Source: Azonexus hydrophilus
GTDB lineage: Bacteria > Pseudomonadota > Gammaproteobacteria > Burkholderiales > Rhodocyclaceae
DNA: 64,000 nt
Reading direction: 5' to 3'
Assembly (NCBI RefSeq): GCF_001956855.1
Contig: NZ_MTHD01000004.1
Coordinates: 1 to 64,000 of the forward strand
Below are positions 31,080 to 40,021 of the stretch, one piece after another. A program made the translations under genes and the position numbers. The stretch's first letter is position 1. Each line of letters begins with the position of its first letter. The notes under the pieces are model-generated. The model was not told where the DNA came from. It did not search any database and was given only the letters and a program-made list of their open reading frames with translations.

Positions 31080-31544
31080 GTGTTCGCCGTCGTCCTCTAC
31101 CAGCCGGAAATCCCGCCCAATACCGGCAACATCATTCGCATGTGCGCCAATACCGGCGCTGAACTGCATCTCGTCGAACCGCTCGGCTTCGATCTCAGCG
31201 ACAAGCACCTGCGCCGGGCCGGCCTGGATTATCACGAGTACGCACGCGTCGTGCGCCACCCGGACTGGGCCGCCTGCCAGGCCGCTCTGGCGCCGCGCCG
31301 GATGTTTGCGATGACGACGAAGGGCAGTCGCAATCTTTTTACGGTCGACCTGCTGCCAGACGATGTTTTTGTTTTTGGCCAGGAAACCGCCGGGCTGCCC
31401 GCCGACCTGCGCGATTCATTCCCGCCGGAACGCCGCCTGCGCCTGCCGATGCAGCCCGGACAGCGCAGCCTCAACCTGTCGAACGCTGCCGCGGTAACCA
31501 TTTTCGAAGCCTGGCGCCAGGCGGGATTCAGCGGCGCCGTCTAG
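31080..31544 (+). CDS. trmL: tRNA (cytidine(34)-2'-O)-methyltransferase TrmL
   Basis: A 154-residue SPOUT-class enzyme that 2'-O-methylates the wobble base of tRNA-Leu. Typical motifs: FAVVLYQPEIPPNTGNIIRM, GQETAGLP and the knot segment LRLPMQPGQRSLNLSNAAAV. It uses a GTG start 42 bp after comF. It converges on gpsA with 2 bp between the stops. Confidence 0.92.
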   Translation: MFAVVLYQPEIPPNTGNIIRMCANTGAELHLVEPLGFDLSDKHLRRAGLDYHEYARVVRHPDWAACQAALAPRRMFAMTTKGSRNLFTVDLLPDDVFVFGQETAGLPADLRDSFPPERRLRLPMQPGQRSLNLSNAAAVTIFEAWRQAGFSGAV

Positions 31545-31546
31545 AC

Positions 31547-32536
31547 TCAGGCGAGTTCTTCGCGGGGATCGCGGGCCATCAATTGTTCGACCGCCTGCCC
31601 GGCAGTCAGGCGGCCATCAAGCACTGCGGCGACCGCACTGCTGATCGGCATGTCCACACCGAGTTCGCGCGCCAGACGATCGGTTTCCCGCGCCGTATAG
31701 ACGCCTTCGGCAACATGACCCAGTTCTGCCAGCACCTGCTCGAGCGTCTTGCCCTGGGCCAGCGCCAGACCAACGCGACGATTTCGCGACAGGTCGCCGG
31801 TACAGGTCAGGATCAGGTCACCCATGCCTGCCAGCCCCATGAAGGTTTCGCGCTGGCCGCCCAAGGCCACGCCAAGGCGGGCGATCTCGGCCAGACCACG
31901 GGTCATCAGCGCCGCCCGGGAATTCAGGCCCAACCCCAGGCCATCGCAAACACCAGTAGCGATGGCCAGCACATTTTTGACCGCGCCACCGACCTCGACA
32001 CCAACCAGATCATCGTTGGCGTAAATGCGCAGCCGGTTTCCATGCAACTGCCGCGCCGCTTCGCGGGCAAAACCCGGATCATTTGCCGCCAGGGCAACTG
32101 CCGTCGGTTGTGCGGCGGCAACTTCCTCGGCAAAACTCGGGCCGGACAAGGCGCCACAAATCTGCCCGGCACCCAGCACTTCGCCAACCACCTGGTGCGC
32201 CAGCTTGCCCGAACCCGCCTCGAAACCCTTGCATACCCACAGCAAAGGCACCTGGCAGCCGAGCTCGCGCAGTTTTTCGGCGGTCGGGCGCAAACCGGCA
32301 ATCGGCGTGGCCACGATCAACAGTTCAGCATCGGCGACGGCGGCAGCAAAAACCGTTTCGACGGCAACACTGTCCGGCAGACGGTAGCCCGGGAAGAAGC
32401 GCCGGTTTTCCCGGTTATCCCGCAGGTCGACCGCAACATCGGCTTCACGCGACCACAAGGTCAACGCATGCGCTTCGGCAAAAGCAATCGACAGCGCGGT
32501 GCCCCAGGCACCCGCGCCAAGCAAGCTTACATTCAT
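31547..32536 (-). CDS. gpsA: NAD(P)-dependent glycerol-3-phosphate dehydrogenase
   Basis: A 329-residue enzyme making glycerol-3-phosphate for phospholipids. It has the N-terminal Rossmann motif LLGAGAWGTAL, active-site GGAVKNVLAIATG with its lysine, and GLGLGLNSRAALMTRGL. It is the last gene of a six-gene leftward operon. Start at 32536 overlaps the SH3 gene stop by 4 bp. secB-gpsA adjacency is widespread in proteobacteria. Confidence 0.96.
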   Translation of the reverse strand: MNVSLLGAGAWGTALSIAFAEAHALTLWSREADVAVDLRDNRENRRFFPGYRLPDSVAVETVFAAAVADAELLIVATPIAGLRPTAEKLRELGCQVPLLWVCKGFEAGSGKLAHQVVGEVLGAGQICGALSGPSFAEEVAAAQPTAVALAANDPGFAREAARQLHGNRLRIYANDDLVGVEVGGAVKNVLAIATGVCDGLGLGLNSRAALMTRGLAEIARLGVALGGQRETFMGLAGMGDLILTCTGDLSRNRRVGLALAQGKTLEQVLAELGHVAEGVYTARETDRLARELGVDMPISSAVAAVLDGRLTAGQAVEQLMARDPREELA

Positions 32537-32973
32537 AGGCCCCAGACCTGCGTTGTACGAATCAGGCCGGCAGCGCCATCGCGGTGCTTGACCGCGACCC
32601 AGCCGGGTGCCGCCGTGCCGGCATACTCCAGCACCACCCACTTGTCGAAACGTGCCAGCACCGGTGCATCGGCCTTGTCCGACTGACGCAACTCGGCTGC
32701 CGCCGTCGTCACAAGCACGGTCCGGCGCTCACCCAGTTGGGCTGCCTCGATCCAGGCCAGCATCCCTTCGGCATCGCGTACCTTGGCCCAGCCTTCGAGC
32801 CGGACAACAACTTCGACCGGCGTCTGGGCGCGGATCAGATACAGCTTCTTTGCCTTCTGCGACGGCGCGTCGTAAAGAATGGCCGCCGGCACCTCGACCG
32901 AGCGGTAATCGATGGCCAGCGCCGGAAAGGCTACAGCCAGCGACAGCAGGGCGGGAAGCAGGCGGCGCATCAT
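32533..32973 (-). CDS. Secreted SH3-domain protein
   Basis: A 146-residue protein with a signal peptide (about 1-20, ending PALA) and two bacterial SH3-like stretches (about 24-80 and 85-145; AILYDAPSQKAKKLYLI, GWAKVRDAEGMLAWIE). Such domains commonly bind cell-wall peptides. It lies between secB and gpsA, 3 bp from secB, and overlaps gpsA by 4 bp. Function beyond that is unknown. Confidence 0.78.
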   Translation of the reverse strand: MMRRLLPALLSLAVAFPALAIDYRSVEVPAAILYDAPSQKAKKLYLIRAQTPVEVVVRLEGWAKVRDAEGMLAWIEAAQLGERRTVLVTTAAAELRQSDKADAPVLARFDKWVVLEYAGTAAPGWVAVKHRDGAAGLIRTTQVWGL

Positions 32974-32976
32974 CGC

Positions 32977-33432
32977 TTACTGCAGCGGCGTCGCAGCAGC
33001 CTGTTCGGCTTCCTGCATGCGCTGCATGTACATGGCTTCGAAATTGACCGGCTGCAGCACGATCGGCTGGAAGCCGGCACGGGTGACGGCGTCCGACACC
33101 GCTTCGCGGGCATACGGGAACAGCACGTTCGGGCAGGCGATGGCGACCAGCGGCTCAAGCTGTTCTTCCGGCACGTTGGCAATACGGAACACGCCGGCCT
33201 GGCCGACTTCGACCAGGAAAACGGTCTTTTCGCCGATGGACGCAGTCACCGTCACCGTCAACACCACTTCATAAACATTCTCACCGACACCACGGCCGGA
33301 GGTGTTCAACTGGATGGCCACCTGCGGTGCTTCCTGTTCCAGGAAGACTTCCGGCGCATTCGGCACTTCGACCGACAGATCCTTGATGTAAAGCTTTTCG
33401 ATACCGAAGACCGGCTGTTCGTTCTGTTCCAT
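32977..33432 (-). CDS. secB: Protein-export chaperone SecB
   Basis: A 151-residue cytosolic chaperone that keeps preproteins unfolded and hands them to SecA. Typical features: FGIEKLYIKDLSVEVPNAPE, the FLVEVGQAGVFRI core and CPNVLFPYAREAVSDAVTRAGF. Full length. It sits 26 bp after the glutaredoxin gene in the leftward operon. Confidence 0.96.
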   Translation of the reverse strand: MEQNEQPVFGIEKLYIKDLSVEVPNAPEVFLEQEAPQVAIQLNTSGRGVGENVYEVVLTVTVTASIGEKTVFLVEVGQAGVFRIANVPEEQLEPLVAIACPNVLFPYAREAVSDAVTRAGFQPIVLQPVNFEAMYMQRMQEAEQAAATPLQ

Positions 33433-33458
33433 GTTTCTCTTTCTGGTAGTTAATCGTT

Positions 33459-33725
33459 TCAGGCTTCGCCGGCCAGCAAAGGCAGCAGCTTGCCGGCGGA
33501 GTCGAGCGCGTACAGGTCGTCACAACCGCCGACATGGGTCTCGCCGATGAAAATCTGCGGCACGGTACGCCGCCCGGTTTTCTGCATCATTTCATCACGG
33601 CGCTCGGGATCGAGATCGACGCGGACTTCCTCGATGGCGGTCACGCCACGCGCCGACAACAGTTGCTTGGCGCGAATGCAGAACGGGCAGACGGCCGTGG
33701 TATACATCAATACCGGCTGGGTCAT
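33459..33725 (-). CDS. grxC: Glutaredoxin 3
   Basis: An 88-residue dithiol glutaredoxin with active site C13-P-F-C16 and the GSH-binding TVPQIFIGETHVGG segment. It reduces protein and low-molecular-weight disulfides. Its start overlaps the rhodanese stop by 4 bp. The rhodanese-grxC-secB order is common in proteobacteria. Confidence 0.94.
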   Translation of the reverse strand: MTQPVLMYTTAVCPFCIRAKQLLSARGVTAIEEVRVDLDPERRDEMMQKTGRRTVPQIFIGETHVGGCDDLYALDSAGKLLPLLAGEA

Positions 33726-34147
33726 TTCTTGCGCCCGCCTTTTTTCAGCGGGTAACTCGCCGCCACCCAGGCATCGACACCGCCACTGAGGTTGTAGAGC
33801 TTTTCAAAACCATTTTGTTTCAGGTCACGACAGGCCTTGTTCGAACGCATGCCGGCGGCGCAGCAGACGATCAGGGGCTTGTCCTTGTATTTTTCAATCT
33901 CGTGCAGGCATTCGCTCAACTTGCCGCCCGGAATGTTGATCGCTTCCGGAATATGGCCGGCGGCGAATTCACTGGCCTCGCGCACATCGAGAATACGGGC
34001 ATCCTCACGGTTGATCAGCAGGGTTGCTTCGCCAGGATTGACGGCAGTGCCGACCGGACGAAAGAACATCGGCCACAACAGGCCAAGCCCGCTGATGACG
34101 ACAATCGCGACAAGCAGGATATTCTGGTTGATGAAATCCATCGGCAT
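33722..34147 (-). CDS. Membrane-anchored rhodanese-like protein
   Basis: A 141-residue protein with one N-terminal membrane segment (about 9-28) and a rhodanese domain (about 40-135). The active loop is C96-A-A-G-M-R101, with C95 beside it and another cysteine, C106. Rhodaneses move sulfane sulfur. It lies 3 bp after the ArsR gene and overlaps grxC. It resembles the YibN-type rhodanese found beside grxC and secB. Confidence 0.9.
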   Translation of the reverse strand: MPMDFINQNILLVAIVVISGLGLLWPMFFRPVGTAVNPGEATLLINREDARILDVREASEFAAGHIPEAINIPGGKLSECLHEIEKYKDKPLIVCCAAGMRSNKACRDLKQNGFEKLYNLSGGVDAWVAASYPLKKGGRKK

Positions 34148-34150
34148 TAC

Positions 34151-34468
34151 TTAATTCTCCACACCACAAAAAACTTCGCGCATCATGCCGACGAGCTGCA
34201 GGGTGCGCTGATCGCCCACCCGATAAAAAACGCGATTGGCATCCTTGCGCGTGAGCAGGACGCCCTTTTCGCGAAGAATGGCCAAATGCTGGGAAATATT
34301 GCTCTGGGACGTCCCGACGGCCTCGACGATATCCTGCACGCAAGCCTCCTGATCGCCGACAACGCAAAGAATCTTGAGGCGCAGGGGATGGGCGATCGCC
34401 TTCAACGCGCGCGCCGCCATTTCGATATGTTCCTGCTTGTCGATCAGGCTGAAGGAAGGAGCGTCCAA
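34151..34468 (-). CDS. ArsR family regulator with paired cysteines
   Basis: A 105-residue winged-helix repressor-type protein (HTH about 43-68, VGTSQSNISQHLAILREKGVL). The metal-site ELCVC motif of ArsR/SmtB is absent. Cysteines are C35 (RLKILCVVG), C43 and C101 (REVFCGVEN). A cysteine in the RLxILC context plus one near the C-terminus recalls the persulfide sensors BigR/SqrR. It heads the rhodanese-grxC-secB-SH3-gpsA operon. The sulfur-sensing role is inference. Confidence 0.78.
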   Translation of the reverse strand: MDAPSFSLIDKQEHIEMAARALKAIAHPLRLKILCVVGDQEACVQDIVEAVGTSQSNISQHLAILREKGVLLTRKDANRVFYRVGDQRTLQLVGMMREVFCGVEN

Positions 34469-34477
34469 GATAAAACC

Positions 34478-34503
34478 TCAATTTGATTGAACGGTTGATT
34501 ATA
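34478..34503 (-). promoter_or_regulatory. Promoter and likely ArsR operator
   Basis: Minus-strand TATAAT (34498-34503) lies just ahead of a small dyad TCAAT-TTG-ATTGA (34478-34490). On the plus strand the motif TTGATT occurs twice with an 11-bp period (34484-34489 and 34495-34500). Such helical spacing between the -10 box and the arsR ATG suits autoregulation. Confidence 0.4.
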
Positions 34504-34547
34504 GAATAAGCCTTGCGATTCCAAGAACTCAATCAAGAATTTCCCTG

Positions 34548-35891
34548 ATGCACTCCCCCAGACACAGCAAGACTTCCGGCGCCATCGCCCCGGCCCTGAA
34601 GCTGCCTGCCATGGTGCTGGCGGCCCTGCTGTTCACGTTTACGGCCCAGACGTCATTTGCCCAGAAGGCTGCAAGCGCCCCCGAAGTCGCCGAAAAACGC
34701 GCCGATCTCGACGAATTGCGCAACCGCATCGAAGGGCTGCGCAAGGAACTGTCGGCCAGCGAAGGAACAAGGGCCGATGCGGCCGACCGGCTGCGCGAAT
34801 CGGAACGCCAGATTTCCCGACTGCAACGGAAGTTGCACGAACTCGGGCAGCAGCGCGGACAACTGCAAAGCCGACTGGACACACTGGAGATGCAATCCCG
34901 GGAACTGGGCAAGACGCTCTCGCTCCAGCAGGCGCAGACCGAAAAGCTGCTGCATCGCCAGTACCTGCGCGGCAACCCGGACTCCCTGCAGTTGCTGCTC
35001 AACGGCGACGACCCCAACCAGTTGGCCCGCGACCTGCACTACCTGTCGGCCATTGCCACTGCCCGCGCCGAACTGATGGGCGAAATCAGCAGCACGATCA
35101 ACCAGAAAAAAGCGCTGGCCGCCGACACCCGCGAACGCACCGCCGAGCTTGCCGAAGTAGAAAGCGAACAGAAGAAACATCACGCCGAGCTGGAAAAGCA
35201 GCGCCAGGAGCGCAAGGCCTTGCACGCCGAAATTTCCGACAAGGTACGCGCCCAGCGCCGTGAAATCGGCTCCCTGCAGCGTGACGAGAAACGCATGAGC
35301 CAGCTGGTACAACGACTTTCGCGCATCCTGGCGCAGCAGGCAGCCGCCCGCGCTGCCGAGGATGCGCGACGGCGACAGCAGGCGGCTGCCGCAGCCGCCC
35401 GGCGCGCCGAGAAACCCGGGCAGCCGCCCGAAGAAGCCCCTCCCCGCCGCCAGAATGAGCCGGAAAACCGTTACGAACCGGTCGCCAACGACGGCAGCTT
35501 CGCCCGCCTCAAGGGCAAGCTGCGCCTGCCGGTCCGTGGCACCGTTTCCGGACGCTTCGGCAAACCACGCGACGGCGGCGGCCAGTGGCGCGGCCTGTAC
35601 ATTCGCGCCGACAGCGGCAGCCCGGTCAAGGCCATCGCCAACGGCCGGGTCGTATTCTCGGAATGGATGCGCGGCTTCGGCAACCTGCTGATCATCGACC
35701 ATGGCGATGCCTACCTGTCGATCTACGGCAACAACGACTCTCTGCTCAAACAGGTCGGGCAGGCCGTCAGCGGCGGCGAAACAATTGCCAGTGTAGGCAA
35801 TACCGGGGGCAATCCCGAATCCGGTTTATACTTTGAAATCCGCCACAAAGGGCAACCGATCGACCCCATGTCTTGGGCAAGTCTGAAATGA
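34548..35891 (+). CDS. envC: EnvC-type murein hydrolase activator
   Basis: A 447-residue periplasmic protein: signal segment (about 12-42), long coiled coil (about 45-270) and a C-terminal LytM domain (about 325-440). The zinc site is degenerate: RGLYI replaces HxGxD and GLYFE replaces HLHYE, as expected for an activator and not a hydrolase. It would activate amidases at the division septum. Stop overlaps ctpA by 4 bp. A low-complexity R/A/P linker lies at about 265-315. Confidence 0.93.
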   Translation: MHSPRHSKTSGAIAPALKLPAMVLAALLFTFTAQTSFAQKAASAPEVAEKRADLDELRNRIEGLRKELSASEGTRADAADRLRESERQISRLQRKLHELGQQRGQLQSRLDTLEMQSRELGKTLSLQQAQTEKLLHRQYLRGNPDSLQLLLNGDDPNQLARDLHYLSAIATARAELMGEISSTINQKKALAADTRERTAELAEVESEQKKHHAELEKQRQERKALHAEISDKVRAQRREIGSLQRDEKRMSQLVQRLSRILAQQAAARAAEDARRRQQAAAAAARRAEKPGQPPEEAPPRRQNEPENRYEPVANDGSFARLKGKLRLPVRGTVSGRFGKPRDGGGQWRGLYIRADSGSPVKAIANGRVVFSEWMRGFGNLLIIDHGDAYLSIYGNNDSLLKQVGQAVSGGETIASVGNTGGNPESGLYFEIRHKGQPIDPMSWASLK

Positions 35892-37297
35892 GCAAATACA
35901 AAACCTTGAGTCTCGCCGTTGGCGGCTTCGTCGCCGGCGCACTGATCACCCTGCAGTTGCCGGCCTTCGCCGAAAAGGACGTCAAACCCGGTCTGCCGAT
36001 CGAGGATTTGCGTACTTTCGCCGAGGTTTACAGCGCCATCAAACAGGGCTATGTCGAACCGGTCGAAGACAAGAAAATGATCGCCAATGCCATTTCCGGC
36101 ATGCTGTCCAACCTCGATCCGCACTCCGCCTATCTCGACGCAGATTCGTTCAAGGATCTGCAGGTCGGCACCCAGGGCGAGTTCGGCGGCCTCGGCATTG
36201 AGGTCGGCATGGAGGACGGACTGGTCAAGGTTGTCTCGCCGATCGAGGACACACCGGCCTATCGCGCCGGCATCAAGACCGGTGACCTGATCTTCCGGCT
36301 GGACGAAACACCGGTCAAGGGCCTGAGCCTGTCCGACGCGGTCAAGAAAATGCGCGGCAAGCCGAAGACCTCGATCAAGCTCGGCATCCTGCGTAAAGGC
36401 GAGAGCAAGCCGCTGGAGTTCACGCTCGTCCGCGAAGTCATCAAGGTCCAGAGCGTCAAGTCGAAGATCGTCGAATCGGGTTACGGCTGGGTGCGGATTA
36501 CCCAATTCCAGGAAACCACCGTTCCCGATCTGGTCCGGCACTTGAACAATGTTTACAAGGAAGGCGAACTGAAGGGGCTGGTGCTCGACCTGCGCAACGA
36601 CCCGGGCGGCCTGCTGCATGGCGCCATCGGCGTTTCCGCAGCCTTCCTGCCCCCCGACGTCAAGGTCGTCTCGACCGATGGCCGGACCGAGGATGCCAAG
36701 CAGGAATTCCTCGCCCGCCCGCGCGACTACCTGCGCGGCACCCGCGAAGACCCGCTGCGCACCCTGCCGGTCGGCGTCAAGAAAGTACCGATGGTCGTTC
36801 TGGTCAATGGCGGTTCGGCATCGGCTTCGGAAATCGTCGCCGGTGCACTGCAGGATCACAAGCGCGCCGCCATCGTCGGCACCCAGACCTTCGGCAAGGG
36901 ATCGGTCCAGTCGGTGCTGCCGCTGCCCGGCAACACCGCCATCAAGCTGACGACGGCCCGTTACTACACGCCGGACGGCCGCTCGATCCAGGCCAAGGGA
37001 ATCACGCCTGACATCGTCATCGAGGAGTCGGCCAACGGCAGCAGCATGCGCATGCGCGAAGCCGATCTTGAGCGCCACCTGGAAGACAAGGGAACGGCCC
37101 CCAAGGAAGAGGCGAAGCCCGCACCGGTGGTGAAACCGGCGACAAAGAACGAAAAGGGCGAGAAAAGCGACAAGGATGCCAAGGACGGCGACGACGACCT
37201 GCCGACGCGCCTGGAGTATGCCAGCAAGGAGGATTACCAGTTCCAGCAGGCACTGAACCTTCTCAAGGGCCTGCAGATCATGCAGGGCAAAAAGTAG
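35888..37297 (+). CDS. Carboxy-terminal processing protease CtpA (S41)
   Basis: A 469-residue secreted or membrane-anchored serine protease with signal segment (about 8-30), PDZ domain (about 85-165) and S41 catalytic core: serine in NGGSASASEIVAGAL and lysine in GTQTFGKGSVQ. The C-terminal part (about 390-440) is a charged, lysine-rich linker. envC-ctpA is a typical pair in betaproteobacteria, linking cell-wall hydrolase control with proteolysis. Confidence 0.94.
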   Translation: MSKYKTLSLAVGGFVAGALITLQLPAFAEKDVKPGLPIEDLRTFAEVYSAIKQGYVEPVEDKKMIANAISGMLSNLDPHSAYLDADSFKDLQVGTQGEFGGLGIEVGMEDGLVKVVSPIEDTPAYRAGIKTGDLIFRLDETPVKGLSLSDAVKKMRGKPKTSIKLGILRKGESKPLEFTLVREVIKVQSVKSKIVESGYGWVRITQFQETTVPDLVRHLNNVYKEGELKGLVLDLRNDPGGLLHGAIGVSAAFLPPDVKVVSTDGRTEDAKQEFLARPRDYLRGTREDPLRTLPVGVKKVPMVVLVNGGSASASEIVAGALQDHKRAAIVGTQTFGKGSVQSVLPLPGNTAIKLTTARYYTPDGRSIQAKGITPDIVIEESANGSSMRMREADLERHLEDKGTAPKEEAKPAPVVKPATKNEKGEKSDKDAKDGDDDLPTRLEYASKEDYQFQQALNLLKGLQIMQGKK

Positions 37298-37316
37298 CAA
37301 CAGCCGAAATGGAGGG

Positions 37317-37721
37317 ATGATGAGTAGCGCAGACCTCAGGAAAAAGCGGGAAATCCTGTTTTCCAGGTTCCCGCCCGGCCAGGTGCCGGAAGCGGCAGAT
37401 GACCTGCAGCATCTGGACGAAGTCGACGTCGAGCCGAAGTACGAGAAACGTGCGCTCGGCGTCGCCTACGACCTGCAGCAGCACACGCTGGCCGAACTGG
37501 AAGATCACCTGGTCGACAAGGGCTTCCACCTCGACAACACGCTGATGAGCAAGCTGACACGCGCGCTCATCCACTATGTCGAGGAAACCCAGCTGCACAA
37601 CATCGGCGCCCCGGAAAAACGCTTGAAGCCCTCGCCCGAGGAAGCCTACATCAAGGCCTGGGAACACCGCCCGCACGGCGACCACGACGACACGCCGCCG
37701 GAGTGGCGCGAGTACAAGTGA
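37317..37721 (+). CDS. Conserved-looking protein of unknown function
   Basis: A 134-residue soluble, highly charged protein with no signal peptide, membrane segment or motif that I recognise. It has a mostly helical pattern (KYEKRALGVAYDLQQHTLAELEDHL and onward) and a histidine/aspartate-rich tail (EHRPHGDHDD). GGAGGG lies just before the ATGATG start. It sits between ctpA and the MoeB/ThiF gene and overlaps the latter by 4 bp (GTGA), so it is surely translated in this operon. Confidence 0.7.
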   Translation: MMSSADLRKKREILFSRFPPGQVPEAADDLQHLDEVDVEPKYEKRALGVAYDLQQHTLAELEDHLVDKGFHLDNTLMSKLTRALIHYVEETQLHNIGAPEKRLKPSPEEAYIKAWEHRPHGDHDDTPPEWREYK

Positions 37722-38545
37722 CCGACGAGCAGTTACTGCGCTACAGCCGCCACATCCTGCTCGACGCACTGGGCATCGAAGGCCAGCAACGCATCCTCGA
37801 CACGCATGCGCTGATCATCGGCGCCGGCGGCCTGGGCTCGCCGGCTGCGCTCTACCTCGCCTCGGCCGGCATCGGCAGGATCACGGTGGTCGATGACGAC
37901 GTCGTCGACCTGACCAACCTGCAGCGCCAGATCATTCACACCGAAGCCCGCGTCGGCATGGCCAAGGCCGCATCGGCCCAGGTTGCGCTGGCCGCGATCA
38001 ATCCTGCGGTCGACGTCGTCCCGGTGCAAAAAAGGCTGGCCGGCGCCGAACTCGATGCCTTGGTTGCCAGCGCCGACATCGTCCTCGACTGCACCGACAA
38101 CTTTGCCACCCGGCACGCCATCAACCGGGCCTGCGTGCATCACCGCAAACCGCTGGTGTCCGGCGCCGCCATCCGCTTCGACGGCCAGGTCAGCGTCTAC
38201 GACCTGCGCCGCGACGATGCACCGTGCTATCACTGCCTGTTCCCCGAGGGTGAGGATGTCGAGGAAGTCCGCTGCGCCGTTATGGGCGTGTTCGCACCGC
38301 TGACCGGCATCGTCGGCACGATGCAGGCAGCCGAGGCGCTGAAGCTGGCGGCCGGCATCGGTGAATCATTGAGCGGTCGCTTGCTGCTGCTCGATGCATT
38401 GAACATGGAATGGCGCACGGTGAAATTCCGGCAGGACGCCGACTGCGCGGTTTGCGGCCCTAACTCGGGCGTGCGATCAGGCGAATATCCGGGCCAATCT
38501 GGCGCACATCACGAATCTGCAACGCCTGCTTGCCGGCCAGCGTAG
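37718..38545 (+). CDS. MoeB/ThiF/HesA family E1-like adenylyltransferase
   Basis: A 275-residue enzyme that adenylates the C-terminal glycine of a ubiquitin-like sulfur carrier (MoaD or ThiS). It has nucleotide loop LIIGAGGLGSPAALYLA, the DCTDNFATRHAINRAC segment, and zinc pairs CYHC and CAVC. The GTG start at 37718 overlaps the previous stop. Typical homologues end just after CAVCGP; here about 25 extra residues are encoded antisense to the end of ribD (86-bp overlap). Confidence 0.88.
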   Translation: MTDEQLLRYSRHILLDALGIEGQQRILDTHALIIGAGGLGSPAALYLASAGIGRITVVDDDVVDLTNLQRQIIHTEARVGMAKAASAQVALAAINPAVDVVPVQKRLAGAELDALVASADIVLDCTDNFATRHAINRACVHHRKPLVSGAAIRFDGQVSVYDLRRDDAPCYHCLFPEGEDVEEVRCAVMGVFAPLTGIVGTMQAAEALKLAAGIGESLSGRLLLLDALNMEWRTVKFRQDADCAVCGPNSGVRSGEYPGQSGAHHESATPACRPA

Positions 38546-39548
38546 TCAGCGCCGGCAGGCCGAACAGGCCATTGGCGTCGTCACCGATCAGACACGGCGC
38601 AAAGTAAAACAAGAACTCATCGACCAGCCCTTCGCGCAACAACGAGCCATTGAGCTTGCAGCCGGCTTCGGCGTGAACTTCATTGATGCCGCGCCGTCCG
38701 AGTTCTTGCATCAATCCGGGCAGATCGACCTTGTCCTGCGAATTCGGCAGAAAAACGATTTCTGCACCGGTCGACCGCAATATTTCAGCCTTTTCCGGAT
38801 TGTCGACGGCCGCGGCGATCAACACCGGGCCACCTTGCAGAACTTTCGCCGTCGCCGGCGTTTCCAGCCGGCTGTCGACGATCACCCGCAGCGGCTGGCG
38901 CGTCGTCTCGACCTCGCGCACCGTCAGGGTCGGGTCGTCGTCGCGCACCGTGCCGTAGCCCGTCAGGATGGCGCATGCCCGCGCCCGCCAGCGATGGCCA
39001 TCGCGCCGGGCGTCCGGCCCGGTGATCCACTGGCTGACGCCGTTGTTCAGCGCCGTCTTGCCATCCAGGCTGGCCGCCGCCTTCAGGCGCAACCAGGGAC
39101 GACCGCGGGTCATGCGCGAGACAAAGCCGATGTTCAGTTCGCGCGCCTCGTTTTCGAGCACGCCGCTCGCCGTCTCGATGCCGGCCGCCTGCAACATGGC
39201 CAGGCCTTTGCCGGCAACCAGCGGGTTCGGATCGGTCATCGCCGCGATCACACGGGAAACGCCAGCCGCGATCAGCGCTTCGGCGCAGGGCGGCGTACGG
39301 CCGTAATGACTGCAGGGTTCCAGCGTGACATAGGCCGTTGCGCCCCGTGCCCGCTCACCGGCAGCCTTCAGCGCATGGACTTCGGCATGCGGCTCGCCGG
39401 CCTTTGCGTGCCAGCCTTCGCCAACGATTTCACCAGCCTGAACCAGTACGCAACCGACGCGAGGATTGGGTGAAGTCGTCCACAACCCCTGCTCGGCCAG
39501 TTGCAGCGCACGCGCCATCAGCCGATAGTCGTCGGCGGTGAAACTCAT
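38460..39548 (-). CDS. ribD: Bifunctional riboflavin deaminase/reductase RibD
   Basis: A 362-residue enzyme for two early steps of riboflavin synthesis. The N-terminal deaminase has zinc ligands in PHAEVHAL and [12 protein letters not shown]; the C-terminal reductase starts near residue 145 ([18 protein letters not shown]) and includes [13 protein letters not shown]. Start at 39548 overlaps the nrdR stop by 4 bp. The open frame further upstream is inside nrdR and is not used. Confidence 0.96.
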   Translation of the reverse strand: MSFTADDYRLMARALQLAEQGLWTTSPNPRVGCVLVQAGEIVGEGWHAKAGEPHAEVHALKAAGERARGATAYVTLEPCSHYGRTPPCAEALIAAGVSRVIAAMTDPNPLVAGKGLAMLQAAGIETASGVLENEARELNIGFVSRMTRGRPWLRLKAAASLDGKTALNNGVSQWITGPDARRDGHRWRARACAILTGYGTVRDDDPTLTVREVETTRQPLRVIVDSRLETPATAKVLQGGPVLIAAAVDNPEKAEILRSTGAEIVFLPNSQDKVDLPGLMQELGRRGINEVHAEAGCKLNGSLLREGLVDEFLFYFAPCLIGDDANGLFGLPALTTLAGKQALQIRDVRQIGPDIRLIARPS

Positions 39549-40015
39549 TTTTTCCGCGGCGTACTGGCGGGAGAAACTTCGCGAATCGCCTTGGAAAAGG
39601 CGTCGACGTCCTCGAAATTGCGATAGACCGATGCAAAGCGGATGTAGGCGACCTTGTCGAGCTTCTTCAACTCGCGCATCACCAATTCGCCCAGTTGCTG
39701 CGTGCTGATTTCGCGCTCGCCGGCAGTCAGTAGCCTTTCTTCGATATCGGCGACCGCGGCATCGACCGACTCGATCGATACCGGCCGCTTGCGCAAGGCC
39801 AGTTCCAGGCTGGCACGCAGCTTGGAACGGCTGAAGTCGGCGCGCAGGCCGTTCTTCTTGACCACCTGCGGCAGCTGGATTTCGGCCCGCTCGTAGGTGG
39901 TGAAACGCTTGTCGCAGGCACTGCACTTTCTGCGGCGGCGAACGATATCGCCTTCATCGGAAACCCGGGTATCGACGACCCCGGTTTCGTCATTGCCGCA
40001 GAAAGGGCATTTCAT
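39545..40015 (-). CDS. nrdR: Transcriptional repressor NrdR
   Basis: A 156-residue repressor of ribonucleotide reductase genes. The N-terminal zinc ribbon has CPFC (3-6) and CSAC, followed by FTTYER, and the ATP-cone domain follows (about 49-139). It normally reads ATP/dATP levels. The glyA-nrdR-ribD order is common in betaproteobacteria, and it lies 6 bp after glyA. Confidence 0.97.
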   Translation of the reverse strand: MKCPFCGNDETGVVDTRVSDEGDIVRRRRKCSACDKRFTTYERAEIQLPQVVKKNGLRADFSRSKLRASLELALRKRPVSIESVDAAVADIEERLLTAGEREISTQQLGELVMRELKKLDKVAYIRFASVYRNFEDVDAFSKAIREVSPASTPRKK

Positions 40016-40021
40016 CGCGGC

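Noticed and set aside
35723-37300. 525-codon minus-strand open frame opposite ctpA
   Set aside because: Shadow of the S41 protease gene; no recognisable domain.
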